Origin: Sanguibacter antarcticus
GTDB taxonomy: Bacteria; Actinomycetota; Actinomycetes; Actinomycetales; Cellulomonadaceae
Direction of reading: 5' to 3'
Length of the DNA: 64,000 bases
Assembly (NCBI RefSeq): GCF_002564005.1
Contig: NZ_PDJG01000001.1
Coordinates: 2,418,001 to 2,482,000, forward strand
The stretch's first letter is position 1. Every line of letters starts with the position of its first letter. Shown here one piece after another: positions 53,381 through 63,962 of this stretch. A model generated the notes under the pieces. That model had not been told where the DNA came from and searched no databases. It saw only the letters and a list, made by a program, of their open reading frames with translations. Both the position numbers and the translations under genes were made by a program.

Positions 53381-54133
53381 ATGGACGCTGATGCCCGCCC
53401 TCGGACGGGGTACGACACCACCACGACAACCCCCGACGAGAGGCTGCCGGTCCTTGACGACTGTCACCTGCTGACGAGCGGTCGCACGTCGAACGTGTAC
53501 CTGCTCAACGACACCCAGGTGGTGCGCCGCCTCCACGATCCGGACGCCTCGTTCGACAACGTCGAGCTCATCCGGTACCTCGACACCGAGGACTTCCCCA
53601 CCGCCCGGCTCGTCCAGGCGCAAGGCCCTGACCTGGTCTTGGAGCGCCTGCACGGCCCGACGCTCCTCCAGTCGCTCGACGTCCAGGACGTGAGCATCTC
53701 CGAGGGCGTGCGCATCTTGCTCGACCTCCACGAGGCGCTGCACGGGATCACGGCGCCTCCGCCGGGAGTGGCTGCCCGCGTCATCGGTCAGGGAGAGTGC
53801 ATCGTCCACCTCGACCTGCACCCGGCCAACGTCCTCATGACGGACGAGGGTCCGTTCCTCATCGACTGGGAGGCCGCCGGGCTCGGGCCGGCAGGGCTCG
53901 ACCTGGCCACGACCGCGCTCGTCTTCGCGGAGATCGTCGCCGACGAGGACGAGTATGCCCGGCCGGCTCTGGCGCTCCTGCGGGCGTTCACGACTCTCAC
54001 CGGACCGGCGTTCTCTGACCACATCGCGGACGCGGCCACGCACCGGGCATCGAGCAGGACGGCAGACCCGGAAGAGGTCGAGCTCATCCCCCGAGCGCAG
54101 GCGATCGTCGAGCGGGAGCTCGCGCGGCACTGA
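53381..54133 (+). CDS. APH/choline-kinase-like phosphotransferase
   Basis: A 250-residue small-molecule kinase of the aminoglycoside phosphotransferase superfamily. The catalytic loop is HLDLHPANVL (His-x-Asp-x4-Asn), the metal Asp lies in FLIDWEAAG, and the N-lobe has GRTSNVYLLNDTQVVRRL in place of a Gly-rich loop and Lys. The substrate is unknown, and resistance cannot be inferred. ATG 53381 was chosen; the frame stays open 130 bp further up without conserved sequence. It is convergent with hspR. Confidence 0.85.
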   Translation: MDADARPRTGYDTTTTTPDERLPVLDDCHLLTSGRTSNVYLLNDTQVVRRLHDPDASFDNVELIRYLDTEDFPTARLVQAQGPDLVLERLHGPTLLQSLDVQDVSISEGVRILLDLHEALHGITAPPPGVAARVIGQGECIVHLDLHPANVLMTDEGPFLIDWEAAGLGPAGLDLATTALVFAEIVADEDEYARPALALLRAFTTLTGPAFSDHIADAATHRASSRTADPEEVELIPRAQAIVERELARH

Positions 54134-54148
54134 GCAGCGCGGTGGCCG

Positions 54149-54634
54149 TCACGGACGCCACAGGACGACTGCTGCGCGCTCGTCGCCCTGCTCGCCAGAG
54201 ACCTCCCGCCGCCCCCAGCCACGACGCCGGGACCACGGGCCTCGCCGCACGGCGACGACGTCCCCTGACGCTGCTGCGGTGAAGACTCTGGACCCCGGGT
54301 CCACCGCTGCGGTGAGGTGCTCGACCTTGTGCTCGAGGCGTCGTACCTGCGCTTCGAGGTCGAGGATGCGTTTGATCCCGGCCAGGTTGATGCCCTCGTC
54401 CTGGCTGAGCGCCTGGACCTCGATGAGCTGCAGCACGTCTCGCCGGGAGTACCGCCGGCCTCTGCCTGCGGTCCGTCCCGGCGAGACGATGCCGAGCCTG
54501 TCGTACTGACGGAGCGTCTGCGGGTGCATGCCCGCGAGCTCTGCGGCGCGGGAGATCGGGAAGACAGGCTCGTCGTCGCGAGACCCGCCGGCTGCTCCGG
54601 GCTCCAGGTCGTCGAACACGATCTCCACGCGCAC
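54149..54634 (-). CDS. hspR: Heat-shock repressor HspR (MerR family)
   Basis: A 161-residue repressor of the dnaK operon. The MerR-type HTH (about 27-65) reads FPISRAAELAGMHPQTLRQY and RRYSRRDVLQLIEVQAL, followed by a dimerisation helix (LEAQVRRLEHKVEHL). The C-terminus ends in the short hydrophobic AAVVLWRP, like other HspR proteins, which use the tail and DnaK as co-repressor. It is the last gene of dnaK-grpE-dnaJ-hspR, 2 bp after dnaJ, and is expected to bind the two HAIR sites upstream of dnaK. Confidence 0.94.
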   Translation of the reverse strand: MRVEIVFDDLEPGAAGGSRDDEPVFPISRAAELAGMHPQTLRQYDRLGIVSPGRTAGRGRRYSRRDVLQLIEVQALSQDEGINLAGIKRILDLEAQVRRLEHKVEHLTAAVDPGSRVFTAAASGDVVAVRRGPWSRRRGWGRREVSGEQGDERAAVVLWRP

Positions 54635-54636
54635 GG

Positions 54637-55650
54637 CTACTCCTTCGCTCGGGCGCTCAGGTCGGCACGGACGTTCTCCCCGCTCGTCGCCTCAGCGAAC
54701 GCCTCGACCGCAGCACGGGCCTCGTCGGAGAGCCGCTGCGGCACGACGACCTGGATGGTGACGAGAAGGTCGCCGGTCTCTTTGGCCGTCTTGACGCCGT
54801 GGCCCTTGACGCGCATGACCCGGCCGGAGGGGGTTCCTTCCGGGACGCGCACCTTGACGACCGTGCCGCTGAGCGTGGGAACCTCGAGCTGGCTGCCGAG
54901 CGCCGCCTCCGCGAACGTGACGGGCACGGCGACGCGCAGGTTGTGGCCGTCGATGGTGAAGACCGGGTGCGGTGTGACGGCGACGGTGATGACGAGGTCA
55001 CCAGCCGGACCGCCTCCGGCGCCAGGGCGTCCCTTGCCCCGCAGCCGGATCTTCTGTCCGTCACGGACTCCGGCGGGGATCCGTGCGGTCACGGACCGCC
55101 CGTCGACGCCGAGCGTGACGGTGCATCCCTCGACCGCGTCGCGGAACGGGAGCGTCGTGGTCGCAGCGATGTCCTGTCCGGCCTGCGCGCGCGTGTTGGG
55201 GCGGAACCCCGTCTGCCCACCGCGGCCGCCCGCCGAGCTGCCGAACATGCTGCTGAGCACGTCCTCGAAGCCGTCAGGCATGCCGCCCTGGCTCGTGGAA
55301 CGGGTGCGGCCGCCGGTGCCGGCTCCGCCGAACATGCCGCCGAAGAGGTCTTCGAAGCCGCCGGCGCTCCGACCGCTCGCGCCGCCGGGTCCTGCCGCGA
55401 AGCGTGCACCGCCGCCGGCCATCGCACGGATCGCGTCGTACTGCTGGCGCTGTTCCGTGTCGGAGAGCACCGAGTAGGCCTCGCCGATCTCTTTGAACTT
55501 GCTCTCGGCTGCGGCGTTCCCGGCGTTCTGGTCCGGGTGGTACTTGCGCGCGAGCTTGCGGTACGCCTTCTTGAGCGCTGCGTCGTCTGCGTCTTTCGAG
55601 ACGCCCAACGCGGCATAGAAGTCCTTCTCGATCCAGTCTTGACCGGTCAT
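54637..55650 (-). CDS. dnaJ: Chaperone DnaJ, type without zinc finger
   Basis: A 337-residue J protein. The J domain (about 8-75) has [10 protein letters not shown] with the HPD that stimulates DnaK ATPase. A Gly/Phe-rich region with [13 protein letters not shown] follows, and then the two C-terminal substrate domains (about 155-310). The four CxxCxGxG zinc-finger repeats of classical DnaJ are absent, so it is a type II (CbpA-like) protein, common for the operon-encoded copy in some actinobacteria. It lies about 145 bp downstream of grpE and directly upstream of hspR. Confidence 0.94.
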   Translation of the reverse strand: MTGQDWIEKDFYAALGVSKDADDAALKKAYRKLARKYHPDQNAGNAAAESKFKEIGEAYSVLSDTEQRQQYDAIRAMAGGGARFAAGPGGASGRSAGGFEDLFGGMFGGAGTGGRTRSTSQGGMPDGFEDVLSSMFGSSAGGRGGQTGFRPNTRAQAGQDIAATTTLPFRDAVEGCTVTLGVDGRSVTARIPAGVRDGQKIRLRGKGRPGAGGGPAGDLVITVAVTPHPVFTIDGHNLRVAVPVTFAEAALGSQLEVPTLSGTVVKVRVPEGTPSGRVMRVKGHGVKTAKETGDLLVTIQVVVPQRLSDEARAAVEAFAEATSGENVRADLSARAKE

Positions 55651-55795
55651 GGCGCCTCCTTCCGTTCGATGTTCTGCACGCTCTGCTTCCTCTGCCTCGG
55701 AGAGTACCGACTACGGGCACCGCACCCGCACGCCAGGCCGGTCAGGGCCTGTCGGCGAGCGGGGTGCCCGTGGTCGGTCGTGCTCGGTGCTGCTG

Positions 55796-56352
55796 TCAGG
55801 CCTCGGGGCCGACGACGGCGACGCGCGCCGCGCGGACCACGCGGTCACCGATGCGGTAGCCGACCTCGACCACGTGCTGGACGGTCGTCGACTCTGCCTC
55901 GGCGGACGTCTGGTGCATGAGCGCCTCGTGCTTGGCGGGGTCGAACTCTTCCCCCACCTCGCCGTACGTCTCGACGCCGAAGCGTGAGAGCGCACCGGTG
56001 AGCTTCTCCGAGATGGCTTCGAACGGCCCGGTGAGGTCGCCTGCCTGACGAGCGCGGTACACGTCGTCGAGCACGGGGAGCAGGCTGACGAGGACGTCCT
56101 CGACGCCGCGGGCACGTGCTGCCTCCTGCTCGCGCTTGGCGCGCTTGGAGAAGTTCACGTACTCGGCGTTGAGGCGCTGGAGGTCGTTGAGACGGTCGGC
56201 AGACTCGGCCTGGGCCTTGTCGAGCTCGGTCATCTCCACGACGGGCTCCGACGCTTCTGCGACGGGCTCGTCCACGTCGAACGCCTCCTTCGAGGGTTCG
56301 AAGTCGAGTCCTTCGAGCGGGTCGCCGCTCTGGTTCTCGTCGTTGGGCGTCG

Positions 56353-56356
<4 letters not shown>
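55796..56356 (-). CDS. grpE: Nucleotide exchange factor GrpE
   Basis: A 186-residue GrpE that accelerates ADP release from DnaK. It has an acidic disordered N-terminus (about 1-45), a coiled coil ([20 protein letters not shown]), and the C-terminal beta domain ending in [20 protein letters not shown]. The start overlaps the dnaK stop by 4 bp, a tight translational coupling. Confidence 0.96.
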
Positions 56357-58212
<1,856 letters not shown>

Positions 58213-58273
58213 GTGTGGAGCCTTTCAGTGCGAACGGGACCAGGATGCTGCGAGACGTTCGATGCGCGTCCTG

Positions 58274-58294
58274 GTTGAGTCTCTTGCGCTCAAG
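58274..58294. promoter_or_regulatory. HAIR operator 1 (HspR-associated inverted repeat)
   Basis: GTTGAGT-N7-GCTCAAG, versus consensus CTTGAGT-N7-ACTCAAG: 12 of 14 positions match. It lies 61 bp upstream of the dnaK start. Confidence 0.85.
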
Positions 58295-58336
58295 TCTGCG
58301 CCTTCGTTCTCGCGGGTGCAAGTTCGAGGGACAAAC

Positions 58337-58357
58337 TTGAGTCTGTCAGGCTCAACC
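58337..58357. promoter_or_regulatory. HAIR operator 2
   Basis: CTTGAGT-N7-GCTCAAC, again 12 of 14 consensus positions; its centre is 63 bp from the first site (six helical turns), so two HspR dimers could bind on one face of the DNA. Confidence 0.85.
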
Positions 58358-58379
58358 TTGGAGGGCGGGGTTGTATTCC

Positions 58380-58863
58380 AGGGGATGGAGAACGGGGCGT
58401 CAGGGCGTCGGGGCGGCGGCACGGAGCGCTCGGGAACGGTGGCGACGGTCGGGGCGCGACAGGTCGCACAGGGGATGCCTGCGAGGCTCCCCGGTCCGGT
58501 GCCAGCCAGAAGCGCTGCCCCGGACGCTTTTGGTCCGCGGCCATAGGCCGACGTGTACTTTTTGGCGCGTCCTCGAGCTCTCGTGGTCGTAGACCGCGAA
58601 CTTCGGCCCGCCAGGCGTACGGATCGCCGCTCAACCGCTGCTCATCGAGGGCTCTGACGGTCCTGCGAAGCGGTCACGCTTCCCCAACTTCATTCTGCGT
58701 GGCCGCCGACTGACGAGTCCGCGTGGTTGACGTGAAGGCGCCATCCTCCCTGACGAAGCCTGATGTCGTCGCGGCCCTCGACTGAACTCGAGGAGTGATC
58801 GACGGTCGGGGCTAGGAGTACGAGATCTGGACAGGCGATGGCTGCCAGACCGTCCCGGTCCCC
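58380..58863. other. Intergenic region without a recognisable gene
   Basis: About 480 bp between the dnaK promoter and a small hypothetical gene. Several overlapping frames are open, but they are Arg/Pro/Ser-rich and look like shadow translations of G+C-rich DNA. No RNA gene, insertion sequence end or repeat was seen. It marks the junction between the chaperone operon and the metal-resistance stretch. Confidence 0.4.
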
Positions 58864-59241
58864 TCAGTCGATTCGAGGGGCGGAGCACGCCGGACGGTCA
58901 GCACTCTCTGCCCTCGAGCACAGGTCCCGCAGCACCTCTTGCGGGTCGGTGCCGTCCGGGATCGCGCCCGGCACTTCGCCTGCGCCTGCGAGCCACTCGT
59001 CTGGTGACCCGCAGTAGCGCAACGACCGACTCTCGGTGTCGGCGAGCACGATGTTGGCAACACCTTGGCGAGCTGAGGCCATCTCAGAGAACGCCGCCTG
59101 GCAGATGCTCATGTGCCCAACGGCGGGCTCCGCGCCAGCACCCGGATCGCACGCCCTCAGCGCGGCCACGACCCCGACAACGACGACGAGCACACCGAGA
59201 CGGGCTGGCCACCGACGCGCACCCTCGATCGCTCGCACCAC
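58864..59241 (-). CDS. Hypothetical exported or membrane-anchored protein
   Basis: A 125-residue protein with a basic N-region and hydrophobic core (ARLGVLVVVVGVVAALRAC) that may be a lipoprotein signal, although Arg at -2 of LRAC is atypical. The exported part has four further Cys (SICQA, RYCGS, DLCSR, PACSA), suggesting two disulfides. GTG 59241 has GAGGAGG 7 nt upstream. Domain unknown. It is divergent from the CopB ATPase gene, so a link to metal stress is possible but unproven. Confidence 0.6.
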   Translation of the reverse strand: MVRAIEGARRWPARLGVLVVVVGVVAALRACDPGAGAEPAVGHMSICQAAFSEMASARQGVANIVLADTESRSLRYCGSPDEWLAGAGEVPGAIPDGTDPQEVLRDLCSRAESADRPACSAPRID

Positions 59242-59405
59242 GACCTGACCTCCTCAAGCGCTGGGACCAGTCACGTATGCAGGGGCGCCCGTACGGAGAC
59301 CCGCCCCGCCGACCGGCGAAGCATCAGCTCCGAACTGCCTCCACACCCCGTCCAAGATAACGTGCGCAAGAGGCCGTTCTCGAGTTCTGTCCGCGGGGAG
59401 TCACC

Positions 59406-61487
59406 ATGAATGCCATGCAGGAGCATCATCACGGCCCCTCGACGGAGCCGGGTCCGAAGCTAGATCCGAGCCGTCCGCGAGACCCGGATCACGACCTCGG
59501 GCATGCGGGTGGGATGCACCACGACCACGGCGATCACGTGGGACAGTTCCGGCGGTTGTTCTGGCTGATGCTCGTGCTGGCACTGCCGACGGCCTACTTC
59601 AGCGAGATGTTCGCGTCGATCCTCGGCTACTCCCTACCCGAGGTGGGGGCGGTGGCTGTGATCTCCCCGGTACTCGGAACGGTGATCTACGCGTGGGGAG
59701 GGCGTCCCTTCCTCGCGGGCGCCGTCTCCGAGCTCAAACAACGCTCCCCCGGGATGATGCTGCTGATCGCGATGGCGATCACGGTGGCCTTCGTCTCGTC
59801 CTGGGGCGCCAGCCTGGGAGTTCTCTCCCACGAGCTCGACTTCTGGTGGGAGCTGGCTCTCCTGGTCGTCATCATGCTCCTCGGCCACTGGATCGAGATG
59901 CGTTCGCTCGCCCAGACCTCGTCCGCGCTGGACTCTCTCGCGGCGCTGCTCCCGGACACTGCCGAACGCATCGACGGCGACCAGGTCACTCAGGTCAGCC
60001 CGGCCGACCTGCAGGTCGGCGACGTGGTCATGGTCCGGCCCGGAGGACGCGTCCCGGCCGACGGGCACGTCGTCGACGGCACGGCGGACGTCGACGAGTC
60101 CATGATCACCGGAGAGTCCCGACCCGTGCAGCGCTCCTCCGGCGATCGCGTCGTAGCCGGAACAGTGTCCACCGATTCCGCCCTCCGCATCGAGATCTCG
60201 GCAGTCGGGGAGAACACCGCCCTGGCCGGGATCCAGCTGCTCGTCAGCGAAGCCCAGTCGTCGTCCACCCGTGCCCAGCGCCTGGCCGACAAGGCCGCCG
60301 GATGGCTGTTCTGGTTCGCGCTCGTCTCGGCCGCCTTGACTGTCGCGGCCTGGCTGGTCTTCGGCAGCCCCGAGAGCGCGCTGATCCGTGCGATCACCGT
60401 GCTGGTGATCGCCTGCCCGCACGCCGTCGGCCTGGCGATCCCGCTGGTCGTCTCGATCTCCACCGAACGTGCCGCTGCTGCGGGCATCTTGATCAAGGAC
60501 CGGATGGCCCTGGAGCAGATGCGGACCGTGAGCACGGTGATCTTCGACAAGACGGGCACCCTGACGAGAGGCACCCCGGGCCTGCGGAAGGTCCTCGCCA
60601 CCGACGATCACAGCGAGCAGATCGTGCTCGCCTGGTCGGCCGCAGTCGAGCGCGACAGCGAACATCCCTTGGCACGAGCGATCGTCTCAGCAGCAGACGA
60701 TCGAGGCGTCACCGTTCCCAGCGCGACAGACTTCCAGGCGTCCACAGCGGTCGGGGTCACCGCAACGGTCGAGGGCCACACCGTCAGCGTCGGCGGCCCC
60801 AGCATGCTCCGCGCGCACGACCAAGAGCCCCTGGCCGGGAGCCAGGCCTGGTCAGCCCAGGGGTCCATCGTTCTTCACGTCCTGATCGACAATGAGGTCG
60901 CGGGAGCGTTCGAGCTCGTCGACGAGGTTCGCCCCGAGTCGCGCGAGGCCGTCGACGCGCTGCAGGCTCGAGGGATCCAGGTCGTGATGATCACCGGCGA
61001 CGCTGAGCCCGTCGCTCGTTCGGTCGCCGACGAGCTCCACATCGAGCAGGTGTTCGCCGGTGTCAAGCCCGAGAACAAGAGCGGCCACGTCCAAGAGCTC
61101 CAGCACGGCGGCCGGCTCGTCGCGATGGTCGGCGACGGTGTCAACGATGCCCCGGCCTTGGCACAGGCCGACGTCGGGATCGCGATCGGAGCGGGAACCG
61201 ACGTGGCGATCGCCTCCGCCGGAGTGATCCTGGCGAGCGACGACCCGCGGTCCGTGCTCTCCGTGATCGACCTGTCTCAGGCGTCGTACCGGAAGATGAA
61301 GCAGAACCTCTGGTGGGCCGCCGGATACAACCTCGTGTCCGTGCCGCTGGCGGCAGGGGTGCTCGCCCCGATCGGGTTCGTCATGCCGATGGCGGTCGGT
61401 GCGCTGCTGATGTCGCTGTCGACCGTGGTCGTCGCGCTCAATGCCCAGCTGCTGCGCCGTCTCGACCTTCGCGTGGACGCGCGCTAG
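59406..61487 (+). CDS. copB: CopB-type (P1B-3) copper-transporting P-type ATPase
   Basis: A 693-residue heavy-metal ATPase exporting copper. The N-terminus is His-rich (EHHHGPS and HHDHGDH), replacing CxxC metal domains. The membrane metal site is CPH (VIACPHAVGLAIP) and the last helices carry NxxxVPLAAG and MSLSTVVVALNAQL, all diagnostic of subgroup P1B-3. The actuator TGES, phosphorylation site DKTGTLTRG and hinge GDGVNDAPAL are intact. No CsoR/CopZ partner is adjacent. It is likely an accessory resistance gene. Confidence 0.93.
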   Translation: MNAMQEHHHGPSTEPGPKLDPSRPRDPDHDLGHAGGMHHDHGDHVGQFRRLFWLMLVLALPTAYFSEMFASILGYSLPEVGAVAVISPVLGTVIYAWGGRPFLAGAVSELKQRSPGMMLLIAMAITVAFVSSWGASLGVLSHELDFWWELALLVVIMLLGHWIEMRSLAQTSSALDSLAALLPDTAERIDGDQVTQVSPADLQVGDVVMVRPGGRVPADGHVVDGTADVDESMITGESRPVQRSSGDRVVAGTVSTDSALRIEISAVGENTALAGIQLLVSEAQSSSTRAQRLADKAAGWLFWFALVSAALTVAAWLVFGSPESALIRAITVLVIACPHAVGLAIPLVVSISTERAAAAGILIKDRMALEQMRTVSTVIFDKTGTLTRGTPGLRKVLATDDHSEQIVLAWSAAVERDSEHPLARAIVSAADDRGVTVPSATDFQASTAVGVTATVEGHTVSVGGPSMLRAHDQEPLAGSQAWSAQGSIVLHVLIDNEVAGAFELVDEVRPESREAVDALQARGIQVVMITGDAEPVARSVADELHIEQVFAGVKPENKSGHVQELQHGGRLVAMVGDGVNDAPALAQADVGIAIGAGTDVAIASAGVILASDDPRSVLSVIDLSQASYRKMKQNLWWAAGYNLVSVPLAAGVLAPIGFVMPMAVGALLMSLSTVVVALNAQLLRRLDLRVDAR

Positions 61488-61558
61488 GCCAGCAGGCGGG
61501 CTTCAGCGCTGACCTGCCGACACCCGACACCGGACACGGAGACGCCAGAACGAGCCGG

Positions 61559-62572
61559 TTACCGTGACGTCGTCGCGGACGGCACCGGCGGTACCGGCTC
61601 GGGCCCGCCAGAGGACGCTGGTCGCGCAGCAGGCACCAGACGACCGCGGACCACGAGGACCACTGTCCCGACGATGAGCGCGACCAGCAGCGCCGTGGCG
61701 ATCACCACGACCGCGATCGCCACGATCCGGACGTCGGTGTCTGGTCGGGAGTACAGGAACCGCAGCCCGGTGTTGGACATCGCTGCGAGACCGAAAGAGA
61801 AGGCCCAGAGCCCAGGCGTGAAGCCCGCAGCGAGGATCCAGCGCCACAGACGCAGCATGAGCACCAGCTGCAGCACCCCGTAGCCGAAGAGCCCGAGCGC
61901 GAGGGTGTCGAACCGCCCACCGTTGACCGCCAGGTAGGCATAGCAGGCGACGAAGGCTGGAGCGAGCTGCACGCCGATCACGCCGCGCGCAGCCGGGGGC
62001 GTCTCCGGCCCGGTGCGCAACCGGTGCGTGATGAGCGGTTCGAGCGTCAGCCACGAGATCACGCCGGCTCCGAGAAACAGGTACCCGAGCTTCTCGTGCC
62101 CTGCCGCACCGAGCCCGATGGCGCTGATGAAGTTGGCTGCGACGAACGGGAGGTAGAGCCCTGGGGTCGTGGCGTCGAGCGGCTGGGTACCGGCCCACAG
62201 CGGCGCGCAGCGGACAGCCACGAAGGCGAGCTGCCCAGCGATACCGAGCCACAGGAGCACGGCCGCAACGACGGGGACGTACGGGTGCAGCCCGACAGAG
62301 ACCAAGACGCCGCCCGCGGGCAGGAGGCTGATGAACGAGAAGGTCGCCGGGTCACGCCACTCCGCTGCGACGCCGTCTCGCGCGGTCAGGAAGCGGTAGA
62401 CATAGACGGCCACCAGCGCGAACCACACCCCGCACCCGGCGAGCACGCCGACCTCGCCCACCCAGTGCGGGACGAGCCCGATGCTCGCGCCGTACCGCCA
62501 CGTGCTCCCGAGCCCGAAGACGCCGAGGACCATGCCGAAGAAGCTCGCCGGGACACGCTGGAGGGTGCGCAC
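61559..62572 (-). CDS. TDT/SLAC1-family transporter (TehA-like)
   Basis: A 337-residue membrane protein with ten hydrophobic segments, starting VPASFFGMVLGVFGLGSTWR, the TehA/SLAC1 opening. AANFISAIGLGAAGHEKLGY in the middle and FTPGLWAFSFGLAAM near the C-terminus are further landmarks; the gating Phe lies near the fifth helix. Members are anion channels or transporters (tellurite resistance, dicarboxylate, sulfite). GTG 62572 has AGGAGGTGA immediately upstream, which rules out the longer frame to 62641. The C-terminus is Pro/Ser-rich. It is convergent with copB. Confidence 0.88.
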   Translation of the reverse strand: MRTLQRVPASFFGMVLGVFGLGSTWRYGASIGLVPHWVGEVGVLAGCGVWFALVAVYVYRFLTARDGVAAEWRDPATFSFISLLPAGGVLVSVGLHPYVPVVAAVLLWLGIAGQLAFVAVRCAPLWAGTQPLDATTPGLYLPFVAANFISAIGLGAAGHEKLGYLFLGAGVISWLTLEPLITHRLRTGPETPPAARGVIGVQLAPAFVACYAYLAVNGGRFDTLALGLFGYGVLQLVLMLRLWRWILAAGFTPGLWAFSFGLAAMSNTGLRFLYSRPDTDVRIVAIAVVVIATALLVALIVGTVVLVVRGRLVPAARPASSGGPEPVPPVPSATTSR

Positions 62573-62781
62573 GAGCTCACCTCCTACAGGTCTGGCGAAC
62601 GGTCGACGGTTCACACCCGACCATAATGACGACGAGTGCACGAGATGTGGGTCGTTCGTCCGGCGGCAGGTGCCATCCGGCCGGCGGCCTCGTCAATGGT
62701 CGGCAGTGGTTGTCAGCGGTCGGCAGCGGTCGTCCCGACAGACGGGACCAATACGACCCGACACCGGGAGAGGATCGAGCC

Positions 62782-63183
62782 ATGGACCCCGCGATCGAGC
62801 TGCACATCAGAGACGACCTGGACGACGCTGACCTCGAAGCCCTGCACGCCGCCGCGTTCGGGCACCCGGTCACCTCGACCCCGTGGCGACGACGCCTCGC
62901 AGACCACAGCATCACCTGGATCGCCGCGCGCACCGATGGCCGACTCGTGGGGTTCGTCAACGTCATCGGCGACGGCGGCGCCCATGCCGTCCTCCTCGAC
63001 ACGTGCGTCGCGCCAGATATGCGCGGGCGCGGACTGGGGCGAGCGCTCGTCGCGGCCGCGATCGAGGAAGCGCGGCGTGCAGGCTGCCAGTGGGTGCACG
63101 CCGACTATGAGCCCCACCTGGTCGGTTTCTACGAGGGCGCGTGCGGCCTGCGACACAGCGAGGCCGGGCTCGTCCGGCTCTGA
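62782..63183 (+). CDS. GNAT-family N-acetyltransferase
   Basis: A 133-residue GNAT protein. The acetyl-CoA loop is MRGRGLGRALVAAAIEEAR, preceded by VLLDTCVAPD and followed by WVHADYEPHLVGFYEGACG. The substrate is unknown; this subgroup often acetylates small molecules or toxins. ATG 62782 has GGAGAGGA upstream. It may form a two-gene unit with the DinB protein 58 bp downstream. Confidence 0.88.
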   Translation: MDPAIELHIRDDLDDADLEALHAAAFGHPVTSTPWRRRLADHSITWIAARTDGRLVGFVNVIGDGGAHAVLLDTCVAPDMRGRGLGRALVAAAIEEARRAGCQWVHADYEPHLVGFYEGACGLRHSEAGLVRL

Positions 63184-63241
63184 TAGCGGGCAGGGAGCTC
63201 GTCCCCGCCCGCCCCGACCGCTTCCATCTAGGCTCACCGTC

Positions 63242-63772
63242 ATGATCGAGACGCCCGCAGACGCCACGCAGGACCTCCGAAGCCACCCGCCCTTCATGGC
63301 AGGCGACCGGGAGAGCCTCGAGAGCTGGCTCGAGCTGTACCGGACGACCCTGCCGCTCAAGATCGACGGCCTCACGCCGGAGCAGCTGAGCGCACGGTCC
63401 GTCCCGCCGTCGACGTTGTCGCTCCTCGGGATCGTCCGACACCTCACGGGTGTCGAGCAGTACTGGTTCACCGTCGTCGTCGGCGGGAACGAGACCCCGC
63501 CCATCTACTGCGAAGACGATGACGACGGCGACTTCGACGACGCCCGTGCAGAGACCGCGAGCGCGGACGTGGCCCGCTACGGTGCCGAGCTGAACACCGC
63601 GCGAGAGCGCGCGGGCGAGGTGGTGGACCTCGACGCGGCCCTGCCGGGTCGGCGGCGCGGGAGCGAGGTCAACCTGCGGTGGGTCTATGTCCACATGATC
63701 GAGGAGTATGCCCGTCATCTCGGGCATGCTGACCTGCTCCGCGAGGCGGTCGACGGGGTGACGGGCTACTAG
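63242..63772 (+). CDS. DinB family protein (DUF664)
   Basis: A 176-residue four-helix-bundle protein of the DinB/DUF664 type. The metal-binding histidines are in IVRHLTGVEQYWF (about residue 64) and in WVYVHMIEEYARHLGHADLL (two His, about 147 and 155). Such proteins are linked to mycothiol- or bacillithiol-dependent chemistry, plausible in an actinobacterium but unproven. A run of acidic residues (CEDDDDGDFDDA) follows the first helix pair. ATG 63242 is clear. Confidence 0.87.
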   Translation: MIETPADATQDLRSHPPFMAGDRESLESWLELYRTTLPLKIDGLTPEQLSARSVPPSTLSLLGIVRHLTGVEQYWFTVVVGGNETPPIYCEDDDDGDFDDARAETASADVARYGAELNTARERAGEVVDLDAALPGRRRGSEVNLRWVYVHMIEEYARHLGHADLLREAVDGVTGY

Positions 63773-63962
63773 TCCCCCCGTGGGGAGATATGCCATTTAT
63801 CGTACATGTCACACCATGTCGGCAAATGCGATCTACTTCACATACCGTCGGTCGGTGACTGTGCTCACCGAGATTCTGAGGGCAAGAGTGCGGGCAAAAC
63901 CTGCCCCGCAACCCTCTTTCACCTGCGACACACCCCGCCTCTTCAGCTGCAACACACCCTGG

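Noticed and set aside
58290..58634. Minus-strand 114-codon frame in the dnaK upstream region
   Set aside because: It spans both HAIR operators and encodes Arg/Pro/Ser-rich sequence; no ribosome site.
63669..63911. Minus-strand 80-codon frame near the window end
   Set aside because: It overlaps the DinB gene and crosses the A+T-richer spacer; low-complexity Arg/His/Pro product.
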